DNA from: CAYZHM01 sp964478225
GTDB lineage: Bacteria > Pseudomonadota > Alphaproteobacteria > Micavibrionales > Micavibrionaceae
Length of the DNA: 64,000 nt
Direction: 5' to 3'
Assembly: GCA_964478225.1 (NCBI GenBank)
Contig: CAYZHM010000003.1
Coordinates: 124,001-188,000, forward strand
Below the pieces are notes generated by a model. It was given only the letters and a program-made list of their open reading frames with translations. It did no database searches and was not told where the DNA came from. The translations under genes and the position numbers were made by a program. This document shows, one piece after another, positions 8,042-15,963 of this stretch (positions within the stretch are counted from its first letter, which is position 1; every line of letters starts with the position of its first letter).

Positions 8042-9244
8042 CTAGCGCAGATCCCAGTATAAATCAAAGAGTCGTTCATGCTCCCGGATCGCATAACGAT
8101 CAGTCATTCCAGCGATATAATCACAAACCACTCGCGCAAGAACCTTGGAATCCTTCTCTCCGCCAGCCTCAAGCACACGCTTTTGCCAATTGTCCGGCAT
8201 CAATTCGTAATTGTGGATAAATGCCCCGAACAGATCGGTCACAATCCTCTCCACCTTCAACCAGATACGCTTCATGGTGTAGTGGTGGTACATCCGCTTA
8301 AACAAAAACGCTCGCAACTCATCAACTTTCCCGCGCATCTCATCGGAAAACGCAACGACCTGCATTCCACACAAACGAATATCATCAGCATTCTTCGGCG
8401 AAACCTTAGCAATCCGGCGGCGCGACTCCGTCAGGACATCCTCAACCATCGCGCCAATCATCTCGCGCACCATCTCTTGAACGGTATAGCGCTCATTTAA
8501 ATCGGCATAGTTTTTACGCACAATCGCCAGCGACTCACGCATCAGCGTCACCTCTTCAAGATTTTGCAAATTGAACATGCCCGCGCGCAAACCATCTTCA
8601 ACATCATGATTGTTGTAAGCAATATCATCGGACAACGCCGCAACCTGCGCCTCAACCGACGCAAAAGTTTTAAGTCGCATATCAACCTGCTTCTGCAACT
8701 CATTGATCGCTATGTGTCTTTTTCCCGTATATGGCCCGTTATGCTTCACAACTCCTTCAAGAGTCTCCCAGCTCAAATTCAATCCATTCCATTTCGGATA
8801 TTTGCGCTCCAAAAAAGTCAAAACCCTTAAAGACTGATCATTGTGATCAAAGCCGCCGTAATTTCTCATACACTTATTGAGATAATCCTCACCAATATGC
8901 GCAAACGGCGTGTGCCCCAAATCATGCGCCAACGCAATCGCCTCAGCCAAATCCTCATTGACCATCAACGCCCGCGCAATCGAGCGCGTGATCTGCGAAA
9001 CCTCCAAAGTATGCGTAAGGCGGGTTCGGTAATGATCGCCCTCATGATAAACAAACACTTGCGTCTTATATTTCAAACGCCGAAAAGCGCTAGCATGAAT
9101 AATCCTGTCACGGTCACGCTGAAAACACGTACGATGCGCTGATTCTGGCTCCTCATAAACGCGGCCCAAACTCTCATCCGGGCGGCAAGCATAGGCCGCA
9201 AGCGGCAAAGCACAGTAATTATAAGCTGTTTGATCAGTAGTCAT
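8042..9244 (-). CDS. dgt: Deoxyguanosinetriphosphate triphosphohydrolase-like protein
   Basis: This HD-domain enzyme of the Dgt family hydrolyses dNTPs to nucleoside and triphosphate. The 400-residue length fits the type-2 (dGTPase-like) subfamily. Metal ligands are visible as TRLTHTLEVSQ, AHDLGHTPFAH (the HD pair) and SDDIAYNNHDVEDG. The start at 9244 is divergent from the Fe-S carrier gene, only 34 bases away. The substrate range of this subfamily is broader than dGTP, so the specificity is not certain. Confidence 0.92.
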   Translation of the reverse strand: MTTDQTAYNYCALPLAAYACRPDESLGRVYEEPESAHRTCFQRDRDRIIHASAFRRLKYKTQVFVYHEGDHYRTRLTHTLEVSQITRSIARALMVNEDLAEAIALAHDLGHTPFAHIGEDYLNKCMRNYGGFDHNDQSLRVLTFLERKYPKWNGLNLSWETLEGVVKHNGPYTGKRHIAINELQKQVDMRLKTFASVEAQVAALSDDIAYNNHDVEDGLRAGMFNLQNLEEVTLMRESLAIVRKNYADLNERYTVQEMVREMIGAMVEDVLTESRRRIAKVSPKNADDIRLCGMQVVAFSDEMRGKVDELRAFLFKRMYHHYTMKRIWLKVERIVTDLFGAFIHNYELMPDNWQKRVLEAGGEKDSKVLARVVCDYIAGMTDRYAIREHERLFDLYWDLR

Positions 9245-9273
9245 TGAATAATTAACCTAAAAAATTATATAAT
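9244..9273 (+). promoter_or_regulatory. Promoter for the Fe-S carrier gene, probably leaderless
   Basis: TTGAAT at 9244-9249 and a perfect TATAAT at 9268-9273 are spaced by 18 bases. The ATG at 9279 begins five bases after the -10 box, where transcription would normally start. There is no Shine-Dalgarno sequence between. The message would be leaderless if this promoter is used. Confidence 0.5.
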
Positions 9274-9278
9274 AAACC

Positions 9279-9602
9279 ATGACCATAACCGTTGATAGCA
9301 GCGCCGTAAAGCGCCTTCAGGATCTTAGAAAACAGCAGGGCAAAGATGCTCTCATGTTAAGAATTACCGTAGAAGGCGGCGGATGCTCGGGCTTTCAATA
9401 CAAAATGGAGCTGACAGACCAAACAAGAGATAAAGATGAAATCTTCGATAATGCTGTAATAACAGACGATATCTCATTGCCATTCCTCAAAGATTCCGTG
9501 ATTTCGTTTAAGGACGAACTCATTGGCTCCGAATTTGTTATTAACAATCCGAATGCCATCGCAGGCTGTGGTTGCGGAACTTCATTTTCTGTTTCACAAT
9601 AA
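9279..9602 (+). CDS. erpA: A-type iron-sulfur carrier (ErpA/IscA family)
   Basis: This 107-residue HesB/IscA-fold protein binds and delivers Fe-S clusters to client enzymes. The three cluster-ligand cysteines are in place: GGGCSGFQY and the C-terminal AGCGCGTSF. The length and the negatively charged loop TRDKDEIFDN fit the ErpA branch, although IscA or SufA paralogues cannot be excluded without phylogeny. It may form an operon with the truncated haemoglobin 25 bases downstream. Its start appears to lack a leader. Confidence 0.85.
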   Translation: MTITVDSSAVKRLQDLRKQQGKDALMLRITVEGGGCSGFQYKMELTDQTRDKDEIFDNAVITDDISLPFLKDSVISFKDELIGSEFVINNPNAIAGCGCGTSFSVSQ

Positions 9603-9627
9603 TTCCTCCAACCAAGGGGGGATATTC

Positions 9628-9990
9628 ATGACCGAACAAACTTTATTCCAACGCATCGGCGGCAAAGATGCAGTCAACGCCGCAGTTGACCTATTCTACT
9701 CCAAAGTTCTTGCAGATAACCGCATCAAACATTTCTTCGATAATGTCGATATGCCCAAACAACGCGCGCATCAGAAGGCTTTCCTGACATATGCATTTGG
9801 CGGCTTGCCAAACTATCCCGGCAAAAACCTGCGCGAAGCGCACCGGCACCTCGACTTAAAAGAAGAACATTTCACCGCAGTTGCCGAAAACCTACAAAAC
9901 ACCCTGACAGAAATGGGTGTTCCCACAGATCTCATCGGTGAAGTTATGGCCATCGCAGCATCAACACATGATGATGTGTTGAATCTTTAA
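9628..9990 (+). CDS. Group I truncated haemoglobin
   Basis: This 120-residue protein starts MTEQTLFQRIGGKDAVNAAV after a strong AAGGGGGG-type ribosome site. It shows the trHb1 features: the N-terminal LFxRIGG motif, B/E helix residues in FFDNVDMPKQRAHQKAFL, a GG turn in AFGGLPNY, and the proximal heme His in LREAHRHL. Such globins bind O2 or NO and often protect against nitric oxide. Co-location with an Fe-S carrier would suit NO or oxidative damage control, which is an inference. Confidence 0.88.
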   Translation: MTEQTLFQRIGGKDAVNAAVDLFYSKVLADNRIKHFFDNVDMPKQRAHQKAFLTYAFGGLPNYPGKNLREAHRHLDLKEEHFTAVAENLQNTLTEMGVPTDLIGEVMAIAASTHDDVLNL

Positions 9991-10027
9991 TCTGTCCCCG
10001 TTTATGTCCATAATAAAGTTAGTCAAA

Positions 10028-10111
10028 CAAATTTATTTTCTGACTAGGCATGAGGAGCGAAGCGTATTTTAATACGTGAGCAACGAATAACGACGTCAGA
10101 AGATAAATTTG
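10028..10111. repeat. Long imperfect inverted repeat upstream of xthA
   Basis: The 17-base arms CAAATTTATTTTCTGAC (10028-10044) and its near complement (10095-10111) differ at one position. Nested inside is a small hairpin, CGTATT-TT-AATACG (10063-10076). The loop also has related GAGGAGCGAAGCG and GAGCAACGAA stretches. It fills the gap between the haemoglobin stop and the xthA start, ending 11 bases before the ATG. It looks like a dispersed intergenic repeat or folded RNA element; no second copy was seen in this window. Confidence 0.65.
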
Positions 10112-10122
10112 GAAGGCTAAAC

Positions 10123-10887
10123 ATGAAAATCACCTCATGGAATGTTAACTCGCTAAAAGCCCGGCGCGAGCATGTCGATAAATATCTGACCGAAACCGCG
10201 CCGGATGTGCTGATGGTGCAAGAACTCAAAGGCCTTGAATTTCCGCACGGAGATTTCAAAACGCTCGGATTCGAAACGCACGCCATCACACAAAAGGCCT
10301 ATAACGGCGTCGCTATATTCTCCAAAACCCCAATCACCGTCATTCAAGAAGGATTGCCGGGCGATGATTCAGACGAACACGCCCGCTATCTTGAATGTGA
10401 AATTAACGGCCTTCGTTTAATAAATATCTACGCCCCCAACGGCAACCCGGTCGACAGCGACAAATACCCTTATAAGCTGGCTTGGCTTAAACGCCTGAAA
10501 ATCCACCTTGCCGCCCTAAGGGAACAGCAAATCCCTTTTGCCATTGGCGGTGATTTTAACGTCATCCCCGAACCCAAAGACTGCTATAGCCCAAACGCCT
10601 GGAAAGAAGACGCTCTGTTTCGAATCGAAACTCGCCAAGCTTATAGAAAAATTCTCAGCCTCGGCCTCACGGATTCTTTCCGTGTTTTCAATCCATTACC
10701 AGACAATTATACATTTTGGGATTATCAAGCAGGCGCTTGGGACAAAAACCACGGCATCCGCATCGACCATTTCCTGCTCTCTCCCGAACTGGCCGACCGA
10801 CTTCAATCCTGCAAGATAGACACAAGCCCGCGCGGCTGGGATAAACCCTCCGACCACACACCAATCACAATCGAGATTGCCGGATGA
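10123..10887 (+). CDS. xthA: Exodeoxyribonuclease III
   Basis: This 254-residue AP endonuclease / 3'-5' exonuclease belongs to the Mg-dependent EEP superfamily and acts in base excision repair. Signatures include TSWNVNSLKARREH at the N-terminus, MVQELKG (metal-binding Glu), IYAPNGNP, GGDFNVIPEPKD and the C-terminal SDHTPI (catalytic Asp-His). The length matches E. coli XthA and relatives. The stop overlaps the next lipoprotein start by four bases, so the two are translationally coupled. Confidence 0.95.
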   Translation: MKITSWNVNSLKARREHVDKYLTETAPDVLMVQELKGLEFPHGDFKTLGFETHAITQKAYNGVAIFSKTPITVIQEGLPGDDSDEHARYLECEINGLRLINIYAPNGNPVDSDKYPYKLAWLKRLKIHLAALREQQIPFAIGGDFNVIPEPKDCYSPNAWKEDALFRIETRQAYRKILSLGLTDSFRVFNPLPDNYTFWDYQAGAWDKNHGIRIDHFLLSPELADRLQSCKIDTSPRGWDKPSDHTPITIEIAG

Positions 10888-11495
10888 AAAAAATTTCCCT
10901 CTTTATCGTTCTTATATTAACCGCATGCGCCGCCTCACAGCAAAGCTATGAGGCCTATCTCAACAAGCGCGGTCTCCATGCCCCCACTCCTGATTCTTTA
11001 TATGTCTGCCGTGGATATGGATGCCAATACCACGACCGTATAGAAATGACCGCTTCCGATTGGAAACAAATCAACAAGATCTTCGCCAAAAAAGCCAAAT
11101 CCGCACAAGACGAAAGAGCAAAAGTTGCCAAAGCCATTGGGGCATTTGAAAAAATAGTGGGCGGAAAGAATGGCAGTTACGTTGATATTGCCGGCACCTT
11201 TGAAAAAACAGGCACATACCAGCTCGATTGTGTTGACGAAAGCACCAACACCACAGTGTACCTGGCCGCACTCGAAAGAAAGGGTGCGCTGAAATACCAT
11301 ACCTTACTGCCCCCAACCGTGAGATTTCCTCTCGTACACTCAGGCACATGGCCCCACCAAACCGCAGTATTAAAGGAAAACTCCTCAAACGAAACCTTTG
11401 CTGTAGATTCTTGGTTTCATGACAATGGCGCACCGGCAGAAATCGTTGAATTGAATCAGTGGAAAGACGGGTGGCGACCCGAAGTAAGGGAGTGA
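10884..11495 (+). CDS. Predicted lipoprotein of unknown function
   Basis: This 203-residue protein has a type II signal peptide with lipobox LTAC (Cys near residue 15). The mature part is mixed, with four further Cys residues, two of them in YVCRGYGCQYHD. It ends with VDSWFHDNGAPAEIVELNQW, which resembles secreted proteins that are otherwise uncharacterised. I do not recognise a named family. Translation is coupled to xthA through ATGA, and a second lipoprotein follows 67 bases on. Confidence 0.75.
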   Translation: MKKISLFIVLILTACAASQQSYEAYLNKRGLHAPTPDSLYVCRGYGCQYHDRIEMTASDWKQINKIFAKKAKSAQDERAKVAKAIGAFEKIVGGKNGSYVDIAGTFEKTGTYQLDCVDESTNTTVYLAALERKGALKYHTLLPPTVRFPLVHSGTWPHQTAVLKENSSNETFAVDSWFHDNGAPAEIVELNQWKDGWRPEVRE

Positions 11496-11562
11496 TTTTC
11501 AAAAAAACCCATGCTATGAATAAAGAGTCTTTAAAAATCAATTGTCCGGGATTGTTTCGCTC

Positions 11563-12501
11563 ATGTCTTACAAAAAACACCTTCTTCTTCCCCTTGTTGC
11601 ACTCCTCTTCATCACAGGATGTGAAACTCAAAGCGTTATGAGCGAACAAATCGCTATGCGTTTGGCGATGCCTGCCTGGATGGTCAAACGCCAGGTTCCT
11701 GCTGGCCCGTTCACATTAACTGCGTTTGAACGCATGCACGAACGTCACAAAAGCGCCAACATCTACATAGAAGGCGATGGATTCGAGCTAAGCTTGGCCG
11801 ACGAAGATCAAAGCCCAACCCCTATCAATCCTGTCGCCCTACATCTTGCAACAAGAGACCAATCAGATAACGTCGCCTACATTGCACGGCCTTGCCAATT
11901 TACCGGCATGGCCGACAAAGAGGCAGAATGTCCTTCCAAATACTGGATGGACAGTCGCTTCTCCGAGACAGTCATCAGCGCTTATAACGAGGCACTCAAT
12001 GACATTCGCAAGCGCTATGATATCGAAGGATTCAATTTGATCGGTTATGACGGCGGCGGCGCCATCGCAACCATCCTCGCCGCACAAAGAAAAGATGTCT
12101 TGTCTCTGCGCACAGTTGCTGGAAATCAAGACACTCTCGCTTACACCACAATTCACGGCATCATGCCGCTCAGCGACTCTCTCAATCCGGCTGATTTTGC
12201 ATCAAAATTGGCCAGCATGCCCCAAACACACTATATCGGCGGCCAGGATCGCTTAATCGAGCCCCAAATCCTCGAAAGCTATCTACAGAAAGTCGGCAAC
12301 TCAAATTGCGTCACCTATGACCTGATCCAGGAAGCCGAGCACCACGAAGGTTGGGTAGAAAAATGGCCGGAATTGCTGGCACAAACCCCAATGTGCAAAG
12401 GGCCAACCGTTACCCCGGAATTCATGGAATATGTACCGCCACAGCCTATATTCCGTCCTCGCGAACCCTGTCTTGAGAAAGGCATAGCCTGCGTCAAGTA
12501 A
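11563..12501 (+). CDS. Lipoprotein with alpha/beta-hydrolase-like features
   Basis: From ATG at 11563 the protein is about 312 residues: MSYKKHLLLPLVALLFITGC, with lipobox ITGC. Around mature residue 160 the text FNLIGYDGGGAIATILAA has the strand-nucleophile-elbow-helix pattern of an alpha/beta hydrolase. The usual Ser (GxSxG) is replaced by Asp (GYDGG). A late His in AEHHEGWVEKW could complete a triad. It may be an Asp-nucleophile hydrolase or a non-catalytic relative; the substrate is unknown. An upstream ATG at 11542 would add seven residues and spoil the signal peptide. Confidence 0.65.
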   Translation: MSYKKHLLLPLVALLFITGCETQSVMSEQIAMRLAMPAWMVKRQVPAGPFTLTAFERMHERHKSANIYIEGDGFELSLADEDQSPTPINPVALHLATRDQSDNVAYIARPCQFTGMADKEAECPSKYWMDSRFSETVISAYNEALNDIRKRYDIEGFNLIGYDGGGAIATILAAQRKDVLSLRTVAGNQDTLAYTTIHGIMPLSDSLNPADFASKLASMPQTHYIGGQDRLIEPQILESYLQKVGNSNCVTYDLIQEAEHHEGWVEKWPELLAQTPMCKGPTVTPEFMEYVPPQPIFRPREPCLEKGIACVK

Positions 12502-12558
12502 CGCCCAAGGTTATCCTAGACAAAGCGCCAAAAAGATATTAAACCTTTCCACGGATTT

Positions 12559-12633
<75 letters not shown>

Positions 12634-12653
12634 TTCCCAGCACACATACGAAT

Positions 12654-12696
12654 TGCGAATAATTCTCATTGACGCCTCTATTGAGAATCATTATCA
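12654..12696. promoter_or_regulatory. Two Fur-box-like sites before the iron uptake genes
   Basis: TGAGAATCATTATCA at 12682-12696 differs from the Fur 7-1-7 consensus TGATAATNATTATCA at one defined position. TGCGAATAATTCTCA at 12654-12668 differs at three. They lie 36-78 bases upstream of the cupredoxin ATG at 12732. Iron-dependent repression of the following operon is likely; which ferric regulator binds was not determined. Confidence 0.7.
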
Positions 12697-12731
12697 TCCA
12701 GACATCTTAACCCCTACTCTAAGGATTTGTG

Positions 12732-13070
12732 ATGTTTGACCCGAAATTAACATTTGCGTTGGCCGCCTTGGCTGTATTTTTCTTGCCCGGTACAAATACT
12801 CAAGCTGCGGAAGAATACACCCTGACCATAAAGGACCATATGTTTTCCCCCGCCACACTGGAAATTCCTGCGGGCGAAAAAGTCAAAATTACAATAATCA
12901 ATCAAGATCCCACTCCCGAAGAATTTGAAAGCTACGAATTAAACCGTGAAAAAATTATTCAGGGCAACAGCCAGGGTGTCGTTTTCATAGGCCCCCTTGA
13001 CCCCGGCACCTATCCCTATTTTGGGGAATTCAATATGGACACTGCCAAAGGCGAAATTATTGCCAAATAA
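12732..13070 (+). CDS. Periplasmic cupredoxin-like protein of an FTR1 iron uptake unit
   Basis: The 112-residue protein starts at ATG 12732 after AAGGA and has a signal peptide ending NTQAAEE. The rest is a single cupredoxin fold resembling the N-terminal domain of EfeO (YTLTIKDHMFSPATLEIP, then the C-terminal YFGEFNMDTAKGEI). The usual His-Cys-His copper ligands are not evident: there is no Cys, and FNMD replaces the HP/GM ligand loop. It precedes the FTR1 permease by 11 bases behind Fur-like boxes. A role in handing iron to the permease is inferred. Confidence 0.82.
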   Translation: MFDPKLTFALAALAVFFLPGTNTQAAEEYTLTIKDHMFSPATLEIPAGEKVKITIINQDPTPEEFESYELNREKIIQGNSQGVVFIGPLDPGTYPYFGEFNMDTAKGEIIAK

Positions 13071-13081
13071 GGAGAGAGACT

Positions 13082-14065
13082 ATGTTATCCAGCGCGATTG
13101 TCGTTTTTCGTGAAGTCTTTGAAATTGTTCTGATCGTCGGCATCGTACTGGCTGCGACCAAAGGAATGCCAGGCCGTAGCAAAGCCATCAGCATAGGGTT
13201 TGCCGGAGGAATTGCCGGGTCCATTCTGGTCGCCTTTTTTACTGGCAAAATCTCTGAACTCGCCGAAGGCATGGGCCAAGAATATTTCAACGCCGCCATC
13301 CTTTTCATCGCCGCAGGCTTTATCGGCTGGACATTGCTGTGGATGAAAAAACACGCCCGCGAAATGAAAAGCAATTTTCAAAAATTAGGACAAGAAGTAG
13401 CGGACGGCTCCGTACCGTTCTTATCGCTATCTTTGGTCATCGCCCTTGCCATTCTGCGTGAGGGCTCTGAAATTGCACTCTTCACATACGGTATGCTTGC
13501 GACCGGCCAATCCCCGCTTTCTATTACTGCAGGATCCATCATAGGTCTCCTGGGCGGCACGATCGTCGGCGTGTTGCTTTACTTAGGCCTCATCCAGCTC
13601 TCATTACGCCTGTTCTTTAAAGTCACCGGAGCATTGCTGGTTGTTCTCGTCGCGGGAATGATGTCACAAGGCATCGGCTTCCTGACAGCAGCAGGCGCGT
13701 TTGAAAACCTGTCGTTCACCGTATGGGACAGCTCATGGCTTCTCAATGAACAGAGCATCATCGGAGAAAGCCTCAAGACACTTGCAGGCTATACAGCCCG
13801 CCCTACCGCAATTCAGTTAATCGTTTACATCTCAACCTTAGGAATATTAATTATGCTTATACAAAAAATTGGTAAAAACATGCGCACACCTGTAACCGCT
13901 GCACTGGCTGCCATCCTTGCCTTTGCTGTGCCCGCTACGGCCCACGCCTCCAAAACTGTCTCCAGCCCCTACGTTGAAAAGGGCGAAGTCGAACTGGAAT
14001 CCAAAACAGGATACGACATTGATGATGACAATGATGTGGACGGTGCGTGGAAAGAAAAAAATTGA
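13082..14065 (+). CDS. FTR1-family iron permease, joined in frame to a signal peptide
   Basis: The first 266 codons encode an FTR1/EfeU high-affinity iron permease with seven hydrophobic segments. The two REXXE iron-binding motifs are REVFE (residues 10-14) and REGSE (126-130). A strong AAGGAG site precedes the start. After the last helix (TLGILIMLIQKIGKN) there is no stop. The frame runs straight into MRTPVTAALAAILAF...AHA, a complete signal peptide, and 38 residues of the next protein before a TGA at 14063. One additional A in the A6 run at 13863-13868 would end the permease after ...QKNW, so an indel is possible. Otherwise this is a genuine fusion. Confidence 0.85.
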   Translation: MLSSAIVVFREVFEIVLIVGIVLAATKGMPGRSKAISIGFAGGIAGSILVAFFTGKISELAEGMGQEYFNAAILFIAAGFIGWTLLWMKKHAREMKSNFQKLGQEVADGSVPFLSLSLVIALAILREGSEIALFTYGMLATGQSPLSITAGSIIGLLGGTIVGVLLYLGLIQLSLRLFFKVTGALLVVLVAGMMSQGIGFLTAAGAFENLSFTVWDSSWLLNEQSIIGESLKTLAGYTARPTAIQLIVYISTLGILIMLIQKIGKNMRTPVTAALAAILAFAVPATAHASKTVSSPYVEKGEVELESKTGYDIDDDNDVDGAWKEKN

Positions 14066-14609
14066 ACTCGGTTACGGCGTGACCGAACGCTGGTACACAG
14101 AAATTGGCGTTGAGTTTGAAAAGGAAGGTGAAAGCGGTGCTGATCCTTCAACAGAAGGAATTGAAATTGAAAACAAGGTCATGCTGACCGAACCCGGAGA
14201 ATACTGGCTGGACGTCGGCGCAAAGAACGAGATTTTCTACAACACATCGGGCGGTGCGGATAAAACAGAACTTAAACTTCTTCTGGCTAAAAAGACGGCG
14301 AAATTTTATCACCTCGCCAATCTTGGCGCCGAACTGGAATTTGGAGAAGATGCTGAGAGCGGCTTTGAAACCAGCGCAGCCTGGTCCAGCCGCTATCGTT
14401 GGAAACCCGTATTCGAACCAGGATTTGAGATCCACAGTGAATTCGGTAACACGAATGACAACAGCGACCATGATGAACAAAAGCATCAAATAGGCCCTGT
14501 AGCCTACGGCAAAATTGGAGAGATCAAATACGATGTGGGATATCTATTTGGAGCAACCGATGCGGTCCCGGACGGCACGATAAAATTCATACTGGAATAC
14601 GAATTCTAA
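13880..14609 (+). CDS. Outer-membrane beta-barrel of the iron uptake unit, frame broken in an A7 run
   Basis: Starting at ATG 13880, the first part encodes a signal peptide (cleavage near AHA) and an acidic N-terminus. The rest, from about 14062, lies in another frame and reads as alternating beta strands (KIELGYGVTERWYTEIGVEF) ending KFILEYEF, the aromatic C-terminal Phe of outer-membrane barrels. Removing one A from the run at 14055-14061 joins both parts into a protein of about 242 residues. The ATG has no ribosome binding site and is in frame with FTR1. It may be a pseudogene, an assembly error or a slippage product. Iron passage is inferred from context only. Confidence 0.6.
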
Positions 14610-14626
14610 TTCTTAAATATGAAAGC

Positions 14627-15013
14627 TTAGGCAGGACATGGTGCGACAAGTCCGGTCAAGGCACCCAATAAATCGTCTTTTGAAAAGGGCTTTTTAAGAA
14701 GCCTATCCGCCTTGTATTTCACACAATCCAGCGCCGTATCGCCATCAACTGTATCGGCACTCCCTCCGCTGATCGCGACAATACCCGGCGTATGATCATC
14801 AAGGTGGTCCCGTATATGCTCTATAAACGCAACACCATCAATTCCCGGCATAATCAAATCCGTAATGACCAGATCGAACCTTTCCTGGCGCATCAAGCTC
14901 ATGGCCTCTTCAACTGTGTAAGCGCTTCTTACTTCAAAGCCACTAGAAGACAGCATTTTGGAAATTAAGGCGTTAACAGTTTTAGAATCTTCGACAAGAA
15001 GTACTTTCGACAT
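14627..15013 (-). CDS. Single-domain response regulator (CheY-like receiver)
   Basis: This 128-residue receiver starts MSKVLLVEDSKTV at 15013. The phosphoacceptor Asp is in DLVITDLIMPGIDG, the acidic pair is ED near residue 8-9, the switch Ser is in VAISGG, and the conserved Lys is in LLKKPFSKDDL. No output domain is attached. No histidine kinase is adjacent. It is convergent with the iron uptake unit. The partner and output are unknown. Confidence 0.88.
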   Translation of the reverse strand: MSKVLLVEDSKTVNALISKMLSSSGFEVRSAYTVEEAMSLMRQERFDLVITDLIMPGIDGVAFIEHIRDHLDDHTPGIVAISGGSADTVDGDTALDCVKYKADRLLKKPFSKDDLLGALTGLVAPCPA

Positions 15014-15227
15014 TGCTTCACCTTCACCCAGTAACAAATTTTTTTATATTTATAAGATCATTTTACCAAAATTTTTATGAAAAATAAATAGAAAGAACAA
15101 TATCTTAAGTATTGATTTTAAATCATTTTTTTGTGCAACGAAGCATATAAAAACATAGGTTGTGAATCCCATGGCTAAAACCCTGGAATTCATGCGACTT
15201 TTTGTCCTATAGTGTACCACCACAACA

Positions 15228-15383
15228 ATGTCACAATTTGGTCTTGAATTGTCCCAAAAGGAAACCAAGAATAAGAAACTACAAAAGCGTGCGGATGCCC
15301 TTAAGGAAAACATGCGTCGCCGTAAAGAACGCCAGAAAGAATTGAGTAAAAATGACAGTCCTGAAAGAAAAAAAAGCGATTAA
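15228..15383 (+). CDS. Small basic protein overlapping dcd
   Basis: This 51-codon frame starts MSQFGLELSQKETKNKKLQ and continues with a highly basic helix containing ENMRRRKERQKELSK. It overlaps the dcd start by 32 bases in another frame. The Lys/Arg-rich composition resembles short conserved proteins of Alphaproteobacteria with a KxNLxRRK-type motif, but I cannot name the family. Translational coupling to dcd is plausible. Confidence 0.5.
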   Translation: MSQFGLELSQKETKNKKLQKRADALKENMRRRKERQKELSKNDSPERKKSD

Positions 15384-15963
15384 TTCTTTGACCGAAGCCA
15401 CCGCCTTGCCTGGCCTTTTGCCTGACCATGAAATCCGCAGACTGGCCAAAGAAGAAGGCATGATCGAGCCATTTGTGGAGAAACAAACCCGCGATGGCGT
15501 CATCTCTTATGGGCTCTCATCCTATGGTTATGATGCCCGAACTGCTGACGAATTCAAAATTTTTACCAATGTTGACAATGCGCTTGTAGACCCCAAAGAC
15601 TTCTCCCACCAGAGTTTTGTTGACAGACAGACCGATATTTGTGTTATACCCCCCAACAGCTTTGTTCTCTCCAGAACAGTGGAATACTTCCGGATCCCCA
15701 AAGATGTGCTGGTGATCTGCCTTGGCAAAAGCACCTATGCGCGCTGCGGGCTGATCGTCAATGTCACGCCGTTGGAACCCGGCTGGGAAGGCCACGTGAC
15801 ACTGGAGATTTCAAATACAACGCCGCTCCCCGCACGCGTCTATGCAAACGAGGGTGTGGCACAGTTTTTATTTTTCAAAGGGAGCAGCGCTTGTGAAACA
15901 AGCTACGCAGACAGATCCGGCAAATACATGGGACAGCGCGGCGTCACGCTCCCCAAGCTCTGA
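15352..15963 (+). CDS. dcd: dCTP deaminase
   Basis: This enzyme deaminates dCTP to dUTP for thymidylate synthesis. The 203-residue protein has the family segments LLPDHEIRRLAKE, SYGLSSYGYDAR, the active-site region SRTVEYFRIP...CLGKSTYARCGL, and EPGWEGHVTLEISN. The tail is SYADRSGKYMGQRGVTLPKL. It carries an N-terminal extension of roughly 20 residues before LLPDHEI relative to typical Dcd, so an internal start is possible. Its 3' end overlaps murA by about 71 bases. Confidence 0.93.
   Translation: MTVLKEKKAINSLTEATALPGLLPDHEIRRLAKEEGMIEPFVEKQTRDGVISYGLSSYGYDARTADEFKIFTNVDNALVDPKDFSHQSFVDRQTDICVIPPNSFVLSRTVEYFRIPKDVLVICLGKSTYARCGLIVNVTPLEPGWEGHVTLEISNTTPLPARVYANEGVAQFLFFKGSSACETSYADRSGKYMGQRGVTLPKL

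Noticed and set aside
10044..10289. 81-codon minus-strand frame covering the inverted repeat and xthA start
   Set aside because: It lies mostly opposite xthA, has no ribosome site and a Cys/Ser-rich composition unlike a real protein.
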